Part shown: one piece after another, positions 1 through 11,570 of the stretch | How the letters are laid out: each line of letters opens with the position of its first letter | Numbering within the stretch: the first letter of the stretch is position 1 | NCBI GenBank assembly: GCA_947579605.1 | Contig: OX388305.1 | Location: forward strand, 36,593,542 to 36,657,541 | Length of the DNA: 64,000 nucleotides | From: Athripsodes cinereus | Taxonomy: Eukaryota; Arthropoda; Insecta; Trichoptera; Leptoceridae | Direction: 5' to 3' | The notes under the pieces: model-generated | What the model was told of the DNA's origin: nothing | The model's input: only the letters and a program-made list of their open reading frames with translations | The model's database searches: none | Position numbers and translations under genes: made by a program

Positions 1-45
1 GTATCAAAATCTTCCAACATCAAACACTTCCTGAGACTGACAGTT
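1..45. repeat. Copy of a short repeat, inverted relative to 7301-7345
   Basis: The first 45 bases contain AACATCAAACACTTCCTGAG. The reverse complement of this appears, with a few changes, at 7301-7345. Because the window cuts the left copy, I cannot tell whether the pair are the ends of one 7.3-kb element or two independent copies of a short repeat. Confidence 0.6.
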
Positions 46-404
46 TTATACTTTGGTTTTTGAATACATCACGTTAATTCACGTAGCCCCGAAAAAATCT
101 GATAATGGGTAAATCTGATTATTTTATTCCTCAATAGTAGATCCTGAATATTAAATATTTTCTCCATATTAGTGATTTGACGTGCTTACGTCTTTTTTTA
201 TAAAATAGCAGATTTTACGGCTAGAGTATTGGAGTGTTAGCAATTTAGTGGAAAGAGTTGATAAATAGCTTATACTGAATGATTTTATTGTTACATATTA
301 TGTGCTGGGCCAGGTCGTTTATGTATATGCAAAAGTATGAGGAGCAAAACACTGGACACTCTCCACCCAGACAGCTCCTTCCTCGGCTCCCAGACAGTGT
401 CACT

Positions 405-560
405 GGGAGGAATTTGTGGGGCGAACTCACCTAGGGGGAGCTGCAAGAGAGGTCGTTGCTTTCTGGGAGGGAATAGGAGTGTAGATGTGGATTTGTTGTT
501 TTGTTGTTTTTGTTATTTATCGTTTGCTGACCGACACGAAAAGAAGAAGATGCAAAAATG
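405..560. repeat. Interspersed repeat, second copy at 31050-31325
   Basis: This stretch is richer in G and C than its surroundings. It shares the blocks GAGCTGCAAGAGAGGTCGT and CTGACCGACACGAAAAGA with 31050-31325. In the second copy the two blocks are separated by about 165 bp of T/A-rich sequence, probably a later insertion. It lies just upstream of a LINE-like 3' tail at 705-770 and could be the 3' part of the same non-LTR element. No convincing protein motif is visible. Confidence 0.55.
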
Positions 561-704
561 ACTACCTACTGTATTTATTAACTAATTATTAATATTATAT
601 TTAACTTATATTAATGTTTATATACTTTTGTTTCGATCCGTAGTTACATAAACTTACCTATTTAAAATTATTTTTTTATTATTTGTTGTTTTGTCTTGAC
701 TTTT

Positions 705-770
705 TTATTGTTATACTTATAAAGGCTGTTTCAGCCGTTTATTGTACAAATAAATAAATAAATAAGTAGA
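705..770 (+). mobile_element. LINE-like 3' tail
   Basis: The string GCCGTTTATTGTACAAATAA followed by an (AATA)n run is a typical end of an insect non-LTR retrotransposon. Only the untranslated tail is recognisable, so the clade is not assigned. Confidence 0.45.
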
Positions 771-1606
771 GAATCACTATGAAAAGAAGAATCTCATTTT
801 ATTATTACCCTGTGCTTTTGAGAACAATGTTATGCTAAAGAGGGAATGATTACATATATATACATTTACTTGTTATTGGATTTGTTCATCTATTTGTCCC
901 AAAGCAGATACACTCAAGAATATATTGATGTATATAATGTAGGTATTAGATATTACCATTGAGATGTTGTTAATAAAAGGTCAAGCGCAATATAATATGA
1001 AAACATGAATATCAAATCGTAAATAATAAAGAGATGACAGATTTAATAGGGCTCGGGTGATAAAACATTTACTATTTCTTGTTTATTAACACAATACATA
1101 GATTTATTTCGATACATCTCTACTGACCATACAATACAATTCATGACAACATTCTGTAGATTAAAATTAAATTACAATGATATATGAAAATACGGCAATT
1201 AAAATTCTGATCCGGACTGAGATTTCCAATAAATTCTCAATTAAACAAAACCATTCATCACGCGAAACATGCATACAGTGCACCAAACAAAAACAACAAT
1301 AAATAATATGTCCTAGAAAAAATATATCGGCATATATTATAATATTTTCTTCAAAAATATTATCATTCTGCAAAGTTTCGCGTGCAACCACTAGTTGATG
1401 TTTCGCCATAAAGTTTTCATCATAATAATTTTATTGGTAACCCTTCAAATTTAAGTTACATAATTATATACTCGTATTATAGAAGGGCCAGAACGTTATA
1501 TTTTGTCATTTTCTTTTTCCCTGTATTAATTATATGTATTAGTTAATCATTGAATGTATTCTATCGTGGATTCAATACTAGAATTAGACAACTCTAAATA
1601 TTATAT
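771..1606. other. AT-rich stretch, nothing recognised
   Basis: No open frame with familiar motifs, no structured repeat and no RNA gene is seen. The short open frames here have no recognisable domain. Confidence 0.5.
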
Positions 1607-1776
1607 ATTTTTTTAAAGATATATCTGGGTTTTGTTATAATACAACCTCATACACCTTTTACAGTAAGCTACTAAAAGCTTGTGTCGTGAAAGGGAACTT
1701 TGCCGGCACCTGGTATCGAACCACGAACCTCTTGTTCACGAATCCGAGACTCTACCTCCAGGCTAACGACGAACTC
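1607..1776 (-). mobile_element. tRNA-derived SINE (copy 1)
   Basis: On the minus strand it starts GAGTTCGTCGTTAGCCTGGA, has an RNA polymerase III box-A-like block (TTAGCCTGGAGG) and a degenerate box B (GGTTCGATACC), and ends with CCAGATATATCTTTAAAAAA. The same organisation occurs at 40893-41078, 41561-41876 and 60795-60980, which defines the family. The length of about 170 bp and the internal promoter are typical of a SINE. The head resembles a tRNA but does not fold into a complete one, so it is not a tRNA gene. Confidence 0.85.
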
Positions 1777-3554
1777 ATATTGTTTTGAGATAATGGCATT
1801 TTTATGTGTTGGTCTACACAAATCATGACATTACATTAAGGACAGTAATTAACACTAGTTTTTTGTTGAAAAATATAGCTAAGAGTTCAAGGAAGCCACT
1901 TAATATATTATAAACTTGACCAAAAATTACTTAATTATTTTTTGACAATTAAAATAGTGAGATATCTAGTTTAGTACTAACCATTGTAATTTATTGCTTA
2001 TTCATTAAAGTATAATTACATATTTGATTAGGTATGCATTAGGTATATAATTTACTTTTGTTTCGATATGTCACTTTCATGAAGGTGCATATTATTTAAT
2101 ATGACAACATTTAATTTAATATACAACAATAACGCTATGATTGATACTTCAGGAAGGCGCGGCTGTGGTTCGACATAAAAAGGGTACGGCTCCAAAGGCA
2201 TACCCTGACTGGCGCCCTATGGACTTTGGTAGGGACAATAGTGCCATTAATAATATACTCATAACAAGTCGGTAGCAACTCATTTATGCGGTGGGCGAGT
2301 TACACATTCGAGAGTACTTACCTTCTTAACTTACTTATGCATACATACACCAACCAACTTGCATACATAACATACACCAACCAACTTGCATCATACGCCT
2401 AACAAAATAATATTGTAAGACCTCTGAGAGGAATAAAGATATTCGTCTCAACATACTTACATAAACACGTAACTATGTACTCTCAAATAAACAAAATAAT
2501 CCAGTTTTCTTATTTATTGTATTGTAGTGGAGTTTTGAATTAAATTAAAACTAAGACACGTTTTTACTCTACTATGATATCTATTTAATCGTTTTTGGAA
2601 AATGTCAGTCAGTTTTTTTGAACATTCAATAACTTTGAATGATAATAATTATATTTTTCTGCTTCAAATACACACGTAGTTTTTTTTTAAAGGACAGCGT
2701 CCGCCACATAACTACCTCCTGCCGTACCTGGAGCTATGTATCTCCATAACGACACACACATGCACAAACAGGATTCAATGTCGCATTAAAGCGAGAAATG
2801 CTGCCCCGAGGGAGGGAGCACCCTAGATTTAGTGGCCACACATTAAAAATTTTGGACACATGTAATTTTCATTTTGAAATAAAATAATGCAATATTTTTT
2901 CTAAAGATCATTTTTCATTAAAAATCACCAGCAGAACGATAAAAATTGGTTACCAAAAAATATTTGATAAATTAAAACAATTAAAATACGTACATGATTC
3001 AACGTCTCAACACATTAGGTAATTAGTAGACAAAAGATGAAGAAAACTTAAGATATTTGCAACATGGTCTGGCTGTCCTGAAATGGTTTAGGACATTATT
3101 ATTAATGAAATGAAAACAAATATTATTTCTACTATATTGATTATCTATTGAGAGAGAAGTCTTTCAAGGACTTTGTCAATATGATTATTACTATGTTGCA
3201 ATAAATCATAAACAGATGAAAGGATGTAAGTAGTATAAATGATCATTATTAAATATATTCCTACTTTATATAATTTCGTTAGCATAAGCTAATAAACAAT
3301 ACAAATTACAAGATGCTCTTACTAATCTGATAACATGAAATTTAAATCACAGTATTGTATTTAGACCTCTGGGTATTTATTATATTAAATAACTATATAA
3401 TATCTAACATGGACCGTTCGTTAAATATTCTATATACAGTATATTACTATATCTACTTATTAATAAATTCTCTACTCAACACCGATAAGATTTGATACGT
3501 CTGTCTGTACTTACGATGGGTAGGTACGAGAATATGCATACAGAGAGTAAAAAT
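1777..3554. other. Mostly unassigned; small tandem repeat and two GC-richer islands
   Basis: Two copies of CATACACCAACCAACTTGCAT lie 26 bp apart at 2344-2390. Islands at about 2150-2330 and 2690-2830 are less AT-rich than the flanks and begin with T/A runs, as old LINE fragments often do, but I cannot read a protein motif in them. The rest is plain AT-rich DNA. Confidence 0.4.
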
Positions 3555-3643
3555 CCATTGTATTAGTCTGCAACGAGTTTGAATTTTCTTCTCCATTCCT
3601 CCCTATTTTCGGCTAGTCTCATTAGTTCTACGTATGTGCTGCT
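3555..3643 (-). pseudogene. RT C-terminal fragment of a LINE, distal half of a split copy
   Basis: On the minus strand this reads ...RLAENREEWRRKFKLVAD..., the last residues of a non-LTR retrotransposon ORF2. It is the continuation of the minus-strand fragment at 4300-4450. The two halves are separated by a plus-strand copy of the same family at 3644-4299, and TATGTGCTGCT is present at both junctions (3633-3643 and 4300-4310). The original copy was therefore continuous before that insertion. Confidence 0.75.
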
Positions 3644-4299
3644 ACAGTGAATTCGTGTACCTGGGCAGCAGAATAAACCAGGATGGACGCTCCAAAGCAG
3701 AAATTGTAAGCAGAATAAACCAGGCAAGGATTGCCTTTAACAAAAAAATCAAAGATATTGGAATCCCCAAATATTGACTTAAGCGTAAGGAAGAACCTTA
3801 CTAAAGCCTTTGTATGGAGCATTCTGCTTTATGGTTGTGAGACATGGACCATCAGCAAGAGTGAAAGCGGACGGTTGACGGCCTTTGAGATGTGGTGCTA
3901 CAGACGCATGCTTAAGATCCATTGGTCTACAGACGCATGCTTAAGATCCATTGGTCTACAGACGCATGCTTAAGATCCATTGGTCGGAGCACGTCGAAAA
4001 TGAAGAAGTATTAACCAGGGTAGGCGAAAAAAGGCAACTCCTTAAGAGAATCAGCCAACAACGAGCTAACTGGATTGGCCACAACATCAGGCACCCAGGA
4101 CTACTCATCGTCATCGCAGAGGGTAAGACCGAGGGGACAAATGGCAGAGGCCGACCAAGAGACGCATATATGGACCAACTGAAGAGAGACATGAACTGTG
4201 GCTCATACGTAGAGCTAAAAAGACTGGCTGAGAATAGAGACGAATGGAGAAGAAAAACCAAACTCGTTGCAGACCAATCCAATGGATTGTAACTCATTA
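3644..4299 (+). pseudogene. 5'-truncated LINE ORF2 C-terminus inserted in its own family
   Basis: The decoded pieces, in three frames because of breaks, include FVYLGSRINQDGRSKAEI, a YGCETWT motif, RRMLKIHWSEHVENEEVLTR, ISQQRANWIGHNIRH and RLAENRDEWRRKTKLVAD before a stop. This is the region after the RT catalytic domain in RTE-like or related non-LTR elements; the fingers/palm domain with the catalytic aspartates is absent. An internal stop follows IGIPKY, and a 29-bp tandem triplication at 3898-3984 disrupts the frame. The insert is flanked by an 11-bp target duplication (TATGTGCTGCT), showing that it arrived by target-primed reverse transcription as a 5'-truncated copy. The clade is uncertain. 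It is dead as a gene. Confidence 0.85.
3898..3984 (+). repeat. 29-bp unit repeated three times inside the LINE fragment
   Basis: The unit beginning CTACAGACGCATGCTTAAGA occurs at 3898-3926, 3927-3955 and 3956-3984 with no visible difference. Since 29 is not a multiple of three, each extra copy changes the reading frame. Confidence 0.97.
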
Positions 4300-4450
4300 T
4301 ATGTGCTGCTTCAGATGGTCCTTATAATTGTCTCTTTGTCGGCCTCTACCATTTATGCCTTCGATCTTGCCCTCCGCGATGGTAATACCTAAGTAGTGCC
4401 TGACGTTATGGCCAATCCAGTTACTTTGTTGTTGGCTGATTATTTTAAAG
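4300..4450 (-). pseudogene. RT C-terminal fragment of a LINE, proximal half of a split copy
   Basis: On the minus strand it encodes QQQSNWIGHNVRHYLGITIA and EGKIEGINGRGRQRD, closely parallel to QQRANWIGHNIRH and EGKTEGTNGRGRPRD in the plus-strand copy at 3644-4299. It continues at 3643 down to 3555 after the interrupting insertion. The upstream RT domain is missing. Confidence 0.8.
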
Positions 4451-4734
4451 AGTTGATACGAGAATATGAATAGAAAATTAGATGTAACGTTTAATTTTAA
4501 AGTGTCAATATTCAGAGGTATTGTGAACTTCCTCATTTATTATTTTATGGACCTCTTTGGCTTTCTTAACATATCGATGGTGGTATTATAAAATACATAT
4601 ATGTGTATAAAGTTTTCTTACGTTGTCCAACATCTATTACTTTAATGTATTGCTAAAAATACAGATTTAAAATGAGCCTATTCGATACACAATGTTAATA
4701 TTTTGATTGAACGATTATACCTATGTGATTAAAT

Positions 4735-4892
4735 GGAAGAAATCACTTAATAGTGATAATCTCGCCATTGTATATCGTCCTAGTATTTTAACTTTTGTAT
4801 TGTTTTATTTGGTATTATAAATTTCGTATTGTTTTGTTCACACTGTTATATAATGACAATGCAAAAAAGGAATAAATAAATAAATATTTTGC
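4735..4892 (+). mobile_element. LINE 3' UTR family X (copy 1)
   Basis: The block GGAAGAAATCACTTAATAGT, GATAATCTCGCCA, several TTGTATTGTTTTATTTGGTA-like strings and a (GAATAAATAAATAAAT) tail recurs at 44750-44912 on the same strand and at 60757-61080 on the minus strand. Only the untranslated end is present, as in 5'-truncated LINE insertions. Confidence 0.8.
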
Positions 4893-6199
4893 GATATTTC
4901 TAAAAACTGTTATTTTATTTTAAAGCTTGAATAATAAAATTTAAAAAGTGCTTTTACAGTTTGCTCTTTCAAATATTACTAAACAAAATTTAAGTTATGT
5001 AGATATACTTAAATTTTCAATACCGTTAAATTTATTGGGTTAGATGTTATAACTGTGTATTTGTGTTGTTGATGCATAATGTGTTCATGAATAGCTGCAT
5101 TAATAAGTGCAATGGGTCATTTGTTAGATGCCACCTCCGCTTTTCGTCTGAAACGTATTTAAATATTATTATTTACAAGATAAACCAACGAGGGTACATT
5201 CTCATTCACAGACGTAACAAAACAATAATATTTCTAACAACAAACGATACTTGTTTTCTACCTATTTGTAAAGTTACGCAATATTCAAATTGGTAATATT
5301 GCTGAACTGAACAAGCATACGAACAAACATACCTATAATACTTCTTTAATAAATATATTTAAAAAATGCTCCATATAACGCCTTGTAGCATTTGCAATAT
5401 AGGAAATACGATGCTCCTGACTGATGGGTCATGTTTTGAGAATGGCCAATGACAGTTGGTCAAAATTAATAATGTTCATTAGGTCATAAAGGAGAGATGG
5501 CACGGCCAATCCTCTTCAAATACGCTATTGATTTTGATGACGACATCAATGCGTCAAGAATTTTTTGGGAGAAGGTAACGCAGAATCAGATATGCTACTC
5601 AGAGGAACAGTAAAGGATAGAAGAATAATTGTATTAAGTATTTAGTTGTAGTATTTCTAAAATACACCAGTGGTAAACAAAATAGAATAATTCAGGGAAT
5701 TATATTTTAGTTACAGCTGTGTCTAGTCTGGAGCCTCGAAGGAGGTAAAGTAGCCAGCCTCCAATGATTTCTTATCGCACATCAGATCTTAGCCCTGAGT
5801 CCATGGTAATATATGGAAATCTCACTACTGTAGTCTTATAAATTCCACTTTACACATGTAAGGATAAAATGTAAACACTAAATACAAAGATTCTCAATAT
5901 CATCCATCACTTGTTGGATTACCACAAAGCTGAGTGAAATCTTAACTGTTATAATTTATTATTTATTCTTTATTCTTTCTTATCATCCGTAGGCCATTGA
6001 TTTGGCACTTGGAATCGTCAGATTTACAATATAAATTTTACAATGTAAATACAATATTTACCTACAATCTTATTTGTTCACATCAGAAGATGTATGAATC
6101 CTTTTATGAAAAGTGTTCTTTATTTTATGTTATGAATTTTTTGACACAATTGGATGTCGGGAACTGGATTTTGCTTACTAGAAATGTAGATGTCAATTA
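4893..6199. other. AT-rich stretch, no firm feature
   Basis: No recognisable gene or structured repeat is seen. The segment 5490-5620 has a vaguely LINE-ORF2-end-like composition, but no frame gives a convincing motif. Confidence 0.4.
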
Positions 6200-6443
6200 T
6201 ATTTGGAACCACTCTAAATTTATCATTCCAATTGATCACACACTCACCGATAGTCAACTTATTTGAATAGATATTAACTAGGTAAATGATACACATACAT
6301 AATATATTGTGAACTTTCTTAGGGAGTTCATATGTATGTGTATCATGTACAACATACCTACCAAGTTAATACCTATTCTAATAGGTTGCCTATCAGTGAG
6401 TGTGATCAATTGGAATGATTAATCTAGAGTGGTTCAAAATATG
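6200..6443. mobile_element. Foldback (long inverted repeat) element
   Basis: The left arm contains AACCACTCTAAATTTATCAT and CACACTCACCGATAGTCAA, and the right arm contains the matching inverted sequence ending GAATGATTAATCTAGAGTGG. Arms of roughly 105 bp pair over nearly their whole length with scattered mismatches around a loop of about 20 bp near 6318. There is no coding capacity. It may be a MITE or a head-to-head duplicated repeat; the superfamily is unknown. Confidence 0.75.
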
Positions 6444-7354
6444 ATTGTTCTTTATTTCATTGAAATATTGGTACATATTTAAAATAAGCAGCATTTTAAC
6501 GAATTTTAATTTAGCATAAATTGAAAATCTGTAATGAATTTTACTAACAACATATTATTTTACTACTAAGTCATATTCAATACAAATGTATCGTTATCAG
6601 AATCACATAACAATACAATATTATCTTAAGGTACAGACAGTACCAATAAATTTACAACTCCAAAGAATAATCTCAGTGAGTCAGTTGAATACTAATTTTA
6701 TTCATACTGTAAGCTATTTCATGGTACTTAATACGCTCGGGTAATAATCGGTTATGTTTGTTAATATGTGATTTTCAATTAATGGTTACGGTGGATTACA
6801 AACAGATTACAATATGCCATACCATTGTATCTGTAAACATAATGTTTATTAAATTTATTTATATACTTACTACATATTATTACAATCTGATGTTAGTGAC
6901 AGCTGAAGATATTGCTGTTATGATAAGAAGAAACCTACACACCGTTATAAATGCAAATAACATCCAAAATTATTTGATTAACAAAAACAAAACATATTCA
7001 ATTATTGTTAATTGGTAACGCTTGTCAAAATATGTCAAGTATATAATTGATAATCTTTTAAATTATTTTACATATTTACCTGTGAGTGAGATCTAAAATG
7101 AGTCCACACTTTTATATCAACACTAAATAATGAGAGATACGACGCAGGATGATAACTATACAATTTATAGGAGGTGAGGATATAATTATAATTTATAGGA
7201 GGTTTAAATTATTCAGACGATAAAGTTTTAATGAATGAAACTTCTATATACTCATGTTGATATTTAGGAACATGTATCGTCTAAATAAAGATGGTGTAAT
7301 CAAACTCAGGAAGTGTTTGATGTTTAAAGATTTTGGTACACGTGTATAATCTTA
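6444..7354. other. AT-rich stretch, nothing recognised except the 7301-7345 repeat copy
   Basis: No gene is seen. Bases 7301-7345 are the inverted partner of bases 1-45. A small duplication (ATTTATAGGAGGT at about 7158 and 7190) is present. Confidence 0.4.
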
Positions 7355-7693
7355 TCTAATATAAATAAAATTCTCGTGTCACAGTGTTTGTTATCATACT
7401 CCTCCGAAACGGCTCGACCGATTTTGATGAAATTTTGTGTGCTTATCAGGTAGGTCTGAGCATCGACCAGCATTTATTTGTCATACCCCTAAAACTGGAG
7501 GGTGGTCCACCCCGAACATTTTTAATATTTTTTGGTAAATTTTTTTTATTTTAATTTTTTTGTGGTGAGACATTAAAAAATACATACAGCCCTAAATTTT
7601 CACCCTTCTATCATGAACCCCTATTTTTCAATAGCGATATTAGTAATCTAGAAATAATGTTTATGGCAAAACAACGCTTACCGGGTCAGCTAG
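7355..7693 (+). mobile_element. Short non-autonomous Helitron
   Basis: It starts TCTAATATAAATAAAATTCT directly after an A and ends GCTTACCGGGTCAGCTAG directly before a T. These are the 5'-TC and CTAG-3' ends and the A/T insertion site expected for Helitrons. The internal text around GAAACGGCTCGACCGATTTT and TCAGGTAGGTCTGAG is, from memory, common in arthropod Helitron-type repeats. There is no Rep/helicase coding sequence, so any movement needed an autonomous partner. Confidence 0.7.
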
Positions 7694-8579
7694 TATACTA
7701 TAATATAATAATGGTTGTTACGTCAACAAACCCAAACCGAATATCTTAGTCATATTATGCTTGTCTAAAATAAGACATTACTTATTATGGAACGAAACAT
7801 AATAAATATCAAGATTATTCCCACAAACTGTCGTCAAAAAAAACTTATTTCTTGAAATTAAAAATAATATAGCTATAAATTAATGTCTACTTTAATTTGA
7901 CGTTATTCCACATTCACTTGTCACATAATTTAAATTAAGCCCCACATTAGACCACATTAAGTTCAGGCACGAGCTGTACTTGTAACAGCTGCCTAAGATG
8001 AATCGCTTTATTTCCTCTTCGTAGGATGTATGTAATATCTAAATAACCAGAAGATACCAAGTGGAATATGCCTTTAAAATCAAAATATGGCAAATAATCT
8101 CATTGTAATTGACACATTACTCTGGCTTAAGATCTTTCCATCTACTTTATAATGAGTATTAGAGATATCTGTAATTATCAATGTTAAATTTATTGAATAG
8201 TGAATACGTTACGTTCAAGTTATATCTCGTACTATTTACTACAAACACACTTATTAAATAGTATCAGATATGGTATTTCCAAACCAATATATACGAGTAT
8301 ATACAACTTTACAAATTTTCACTGTCCTCATCATGTTGATTGGTTATTGGGATCTCCGGGTCGTAGTACATTCTGACTCGAAGTTTCGGAGAGCGTACTG
8401 TTCAGGAATTTGAGTGGAATCATCTCCATTTTTTTTGAATATCTATAATTTGTTTTATTCGAAAATATAGCATCATATAACTTTCATATTTTTCAAATAC
8501 CTATCCCATTCATTTCATAAAACATGCTAGTAATGAAACCAGGGCCCACATTTGTCAAATCTGGTAAGGATAATAATAG
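7694..8579. other. AT-rich stretch, nothing recognised
   Basis: No open frame with a motif, repeat pair or RNA structure was found by eye. Confidence 0.4.
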
Positions 8580-8780
8580 ATAAAGTTTAATTTATCGACC
8601 AACGGTTCTTGGTGGAAGTTCATTACAAGTTAGATTTGTCACATACCTAACTAGTAATGAAGCTTCACTTTACTTTTGCCTGACGATGAGAGCGGAAGCT
8701 CTTGAAAGCCTGCTCGCATAACTAATAAAGGCAACAGTGGAATAACTATGTATCGTGTTTCATTTAAAAATTATAATAAT
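8580..8780 (+). mobile_element. Terminal repeat of a ribozyme-bearing retroelement, family A copy 1
   Basis: The segment contains GGTTCTTGGTGGAAGTTCAT (8600-8625), then a hammerhead motif (8674-8721), then AACAGTGGAATAACTATGTA and GTGTTTCATTTAAAAATT. At 13.0 kb the hammerhead and its downstream part recur, followed by the inverted copy of the GGTTCTTGGTGGAAG block. This indicates that the same element has rearranged head-to-head there. Hammerhead ribozymes are known in the terminal repeats of Penelope-like elements; assignment of this family to Penelope is inference. Confidence 0.6.
8674..8721 (+). ncRNA. Hammerhead ribozyme motif, family A copy 1
   Basis: In order: stem I strand TTTTGC (8674-8679), core CTGACGA (8680-8686, matches CUGANGA), stem II GAGAGC/GCTCTT around loop GGAA, GAAA (8704-8707), stem III GCCTGC, then TC and the second stem I strand GCATAA (8716-8721). 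Stem I pairs at 5 of 6 positions and stem II at 6 of 6 with one G-U. The predicted cleavage is after the C at 8715. Stem III has lost the perfect GCCGGC seen in the 13.0-kb copy, so activity alone is less certain. Confidence 0.75.
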
Positions 8781-10320
8781 TGACTAAAATATATATTTGA
8801 ATATACATCCGAATAAGATGATCATGTGATAATATTATTTCATCATCTGCACTCTACTCATTTGACAAATAACAGGACATACAATGCAAGACTTGACAAA
8901 TGGAAATGATTTTTGTTTTCACATTCCCTTGTGTCGTCTGTGCTGTCAGTGGACATAAATAAAACGAAAATTCAATGTGGTAGGCAGGTCCAAAGAGAGA
9001 ATACCCTTTATGTAACTGACATATTGCCGATTCATGTCTGCCAAAATGGTCTGAATTCTTACTTGTACGAGATACCTACAAAGTTTGGATTGTAGAATCA
9101 GACAGATATGGGTTTGACTTCGTTTATTCAACTGCCAATCACAGAAAGGGAAATGATAGTCCCAATTTGAGGTAGATAGTACTGCTACAAGTGTCACTTT
9201 TACATTCCACAATGTGATTTATTTATTAATGCTGAAATTTCTTCATCGTTCGTGCCACAAAGTAGATGAGCTTCAAGAGTACCTAATTTGATTGTCCTGT
9301 ATGTTAGTACTGGTGAAACAACTTTAAAAACATTTTCGATATTATTAGCATTCATAATGTATGGTAATTACGCGGCATAATTATAAAAATAAGTTTTCAA
9401 CTAACATTGAAGTTTTCAATTTGATCGTGAATATTACTAGCATATCAAAACTTGTTCCAGACCTCTGATAACTTAAAACATAGCGGACAACCATTTTTTA
9501 TAATCATATACATATAAATAGATTTTAAGCCTAGAATAATTTATATAGTTTTTCGTATCCGATTTTATAGTACCTATGTTACAAGTTCCACATATTATTT
9601 ATAATGCCAAAGTCTTTAAGTTTTTATTTAATTTTATTTATTTAGTATTTGCACTTGAATTAGTTTATTGCATTAGTTTTATCATTTGTGCTACGGAATT
9701 ATTAGGTATGTTTAGTATTCGCATATAATTTTTACCTACAAAGTTTGGGTTGTAATACTGAATGCAACCTCTTAGTATCAGGAAGAAAACATATCCACTT
9801 GGAAATATATTCAATAATATATTAGTTGAAATCTGACATGTTAATAAGTGTTTATAGTTATTACCCATGAAAAACTGTTTCAAATGGCTAAAGTAATAAT
9901 ATTATCTGAGGTCTATATATATATTTTATTTTGTAAATAAATAAATGCTTTATATATTTCACTCGTAAAACTCGACCTTTAATATCTCGACTGAAATATG
10001 GTAGGTACTAAAGAAAGTTCACCGAATGAATGTGGGATCATGAAGAGAAGAAATACATTAAATTTAATAATCTCTTTACAAAAGACGAAATGTGTCAGAA
10101 AATGCTTTCGAAAATCATTGTTTTATTATTGAATGTATAAAACAGGCGCGATCAAAAGAAGGAGGTTGTATTGTGATGGGTCTTAAAATTAAATTATTAT
10201 TTTTATTGCCTTCTCAGTAAAAAGAACATCAATGTGTTTCCATTCCATATAAGGAAAATATGTGAGTTGTATTGGGAGCCCTAAATATTTTCCAGAAAAG
10301 AAATATTAGAAAAAATAAAG
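8781..10320. other. AT-rich stretch, no firm feature
   Basis: The string ACCTACAAAGTTTGG occurs at about 9072 and 9734, too short to define an element. No gene is seen. Confidence 0.4.
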
Positions 10321-10329
10321 CACATATTT

Positions 10330-10450
10330 TAAACACTTCCACTGTGACATGATTAATATCGAGCCGGCTTTCGAGTGCATCGGCTCTCATCATCAGGCTT
10401 ACGTAAAAAAACCAGCTGGCGATTAATAACTGTGGAAGTATTGATTATAT
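10330..10450. mobile_element. Head-to-head terminal repeats, family A copy 3
   Basis: The left part, read on the minus strand, is a hammerhead followed by GATATTAATC and CACAGTGGAAGTG. The right part, on the plus strand, is CCAGCTGG followed by GCGATTAATAACTGTGGAAG. The two outer arms are inverted copies of each other, with one hammerhead core in the middle. Confidence 0.6.
10351..10402 (-). ncRNA. Hammerhead ribozyme motif, family A copy 3
   Basis: On the minus strand: CTGATGA (10396-10390, the canonical core), stem II GAGAGC/GCACTC (one A-A mismatch) around CGAT, GAAA (10372-10369), GCCGGC (10368-10363), TC, then GATATTAATC. The core and stem III are intact, but the bases before the core (ACGTAAGC) pair poorly with GATATT, so stem I is degraded or supplied in another way. 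Confidence 0.7.
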
Positions 10451-11570
10451 TTATTTTTTTTGTTTGTTTTGTAAATAACACATTAAATAAAATTATATAT
10501 ACTATATTGAATATTGATTTGTTTTTCTAGGTTAAGGGAATGCCTTTGTAAACATATTGTTAGTTTTATTTTGTGAATGTATTTGCTTCTCTCGGCTAGA
10601 GGGACATCGAAGGAGTGTAGTCAAAAGATTCCACACATGGAGGTTTGGTGGTTTTTGCCAGGCCAGCCTCTCAGGCTGCCCACTATGGCGCCTCCGGTGT
10701 GGACAAAATTTGTGTAGTGTAGAATTCGGATAAATGGAAGTCCCCAAACTTCTGCGCTATCCGGGTGGTCGGTGGGTCTCCTTCAATGTATATATACAAT
10801 AAACACAATTATACAATTCTTTAGAGAGGTGCCTAAAGTTATCAAAAAGGCTGACGTAAAATTAAGGCTTTGTGTTATAATATATAGATAACTATAAGAT
10901 GAAGAATTTTCCTTGAAGTAGAAGATAAGCTCGTCCTCTGTAAATAGATTGTATCTAATTTGAATGTATTTCTCTATAAAATTTATGTGATCAATGAAGA
11001 ATTTAAAGATAAATAAAAATAAACAATGTCACCGGATCAACAGCGGTGGAAGAATTTATGACTGCGGTTGTCGAAAGGAATAGAGATCTATGATTAATCA
11101 AGTAGTAGAAGCAAAAAGAGTGGCTGATTGTGTTCCTCAGCATTGAGGAAAGCATCGTAGAAGAAGAGGATAATAACTTTTTATCTATGTAAATAATATA
11201 AATGATGTATAACTTCATATTGGATCTCATAAATAACAAAGATGTATAAATACTTTTTCCAAGAAATATGAGCGCAAGGTAGGTATGTACGTAGTTTGTT
11301 GTACTGTAGGTAGATGAGTAGGTACTTACTTGAAAAGTTCCACATAGAGCCGTAACGAATTTATTTTATTGTAATAACACGATCAATTCAAATGTGAATG
11401 AGATCGCGCCTCTTTAAATTTTATGGCCACTAAAAATGTGTTGATATCACTTTTATAGCCATTGTGTTTTGTTGTTATTATTATTATTATTGTAAGCTTG
11501 CTCCTCTATCGTGGACCGTAAATTCTCGTTTTAGTAGAATGAAGAAGATACAATATTGTTTATTCATTTA
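10451..11570. other. Unassigned; one GC-richer island
   Basis: Positions 10585-10790 are clearly less AT-rich (for example CTCTCAGGCTGCCCACTATG) and look like a decayed repeat, but no protein motif was read. The remainder is AT-rich. Confidence 0.35.

Noticed and set aside
5997..6266. 89-residue plus-strand frame
   Set aside because: It runs into the left arm of the foldback element and has no recognisable motif.
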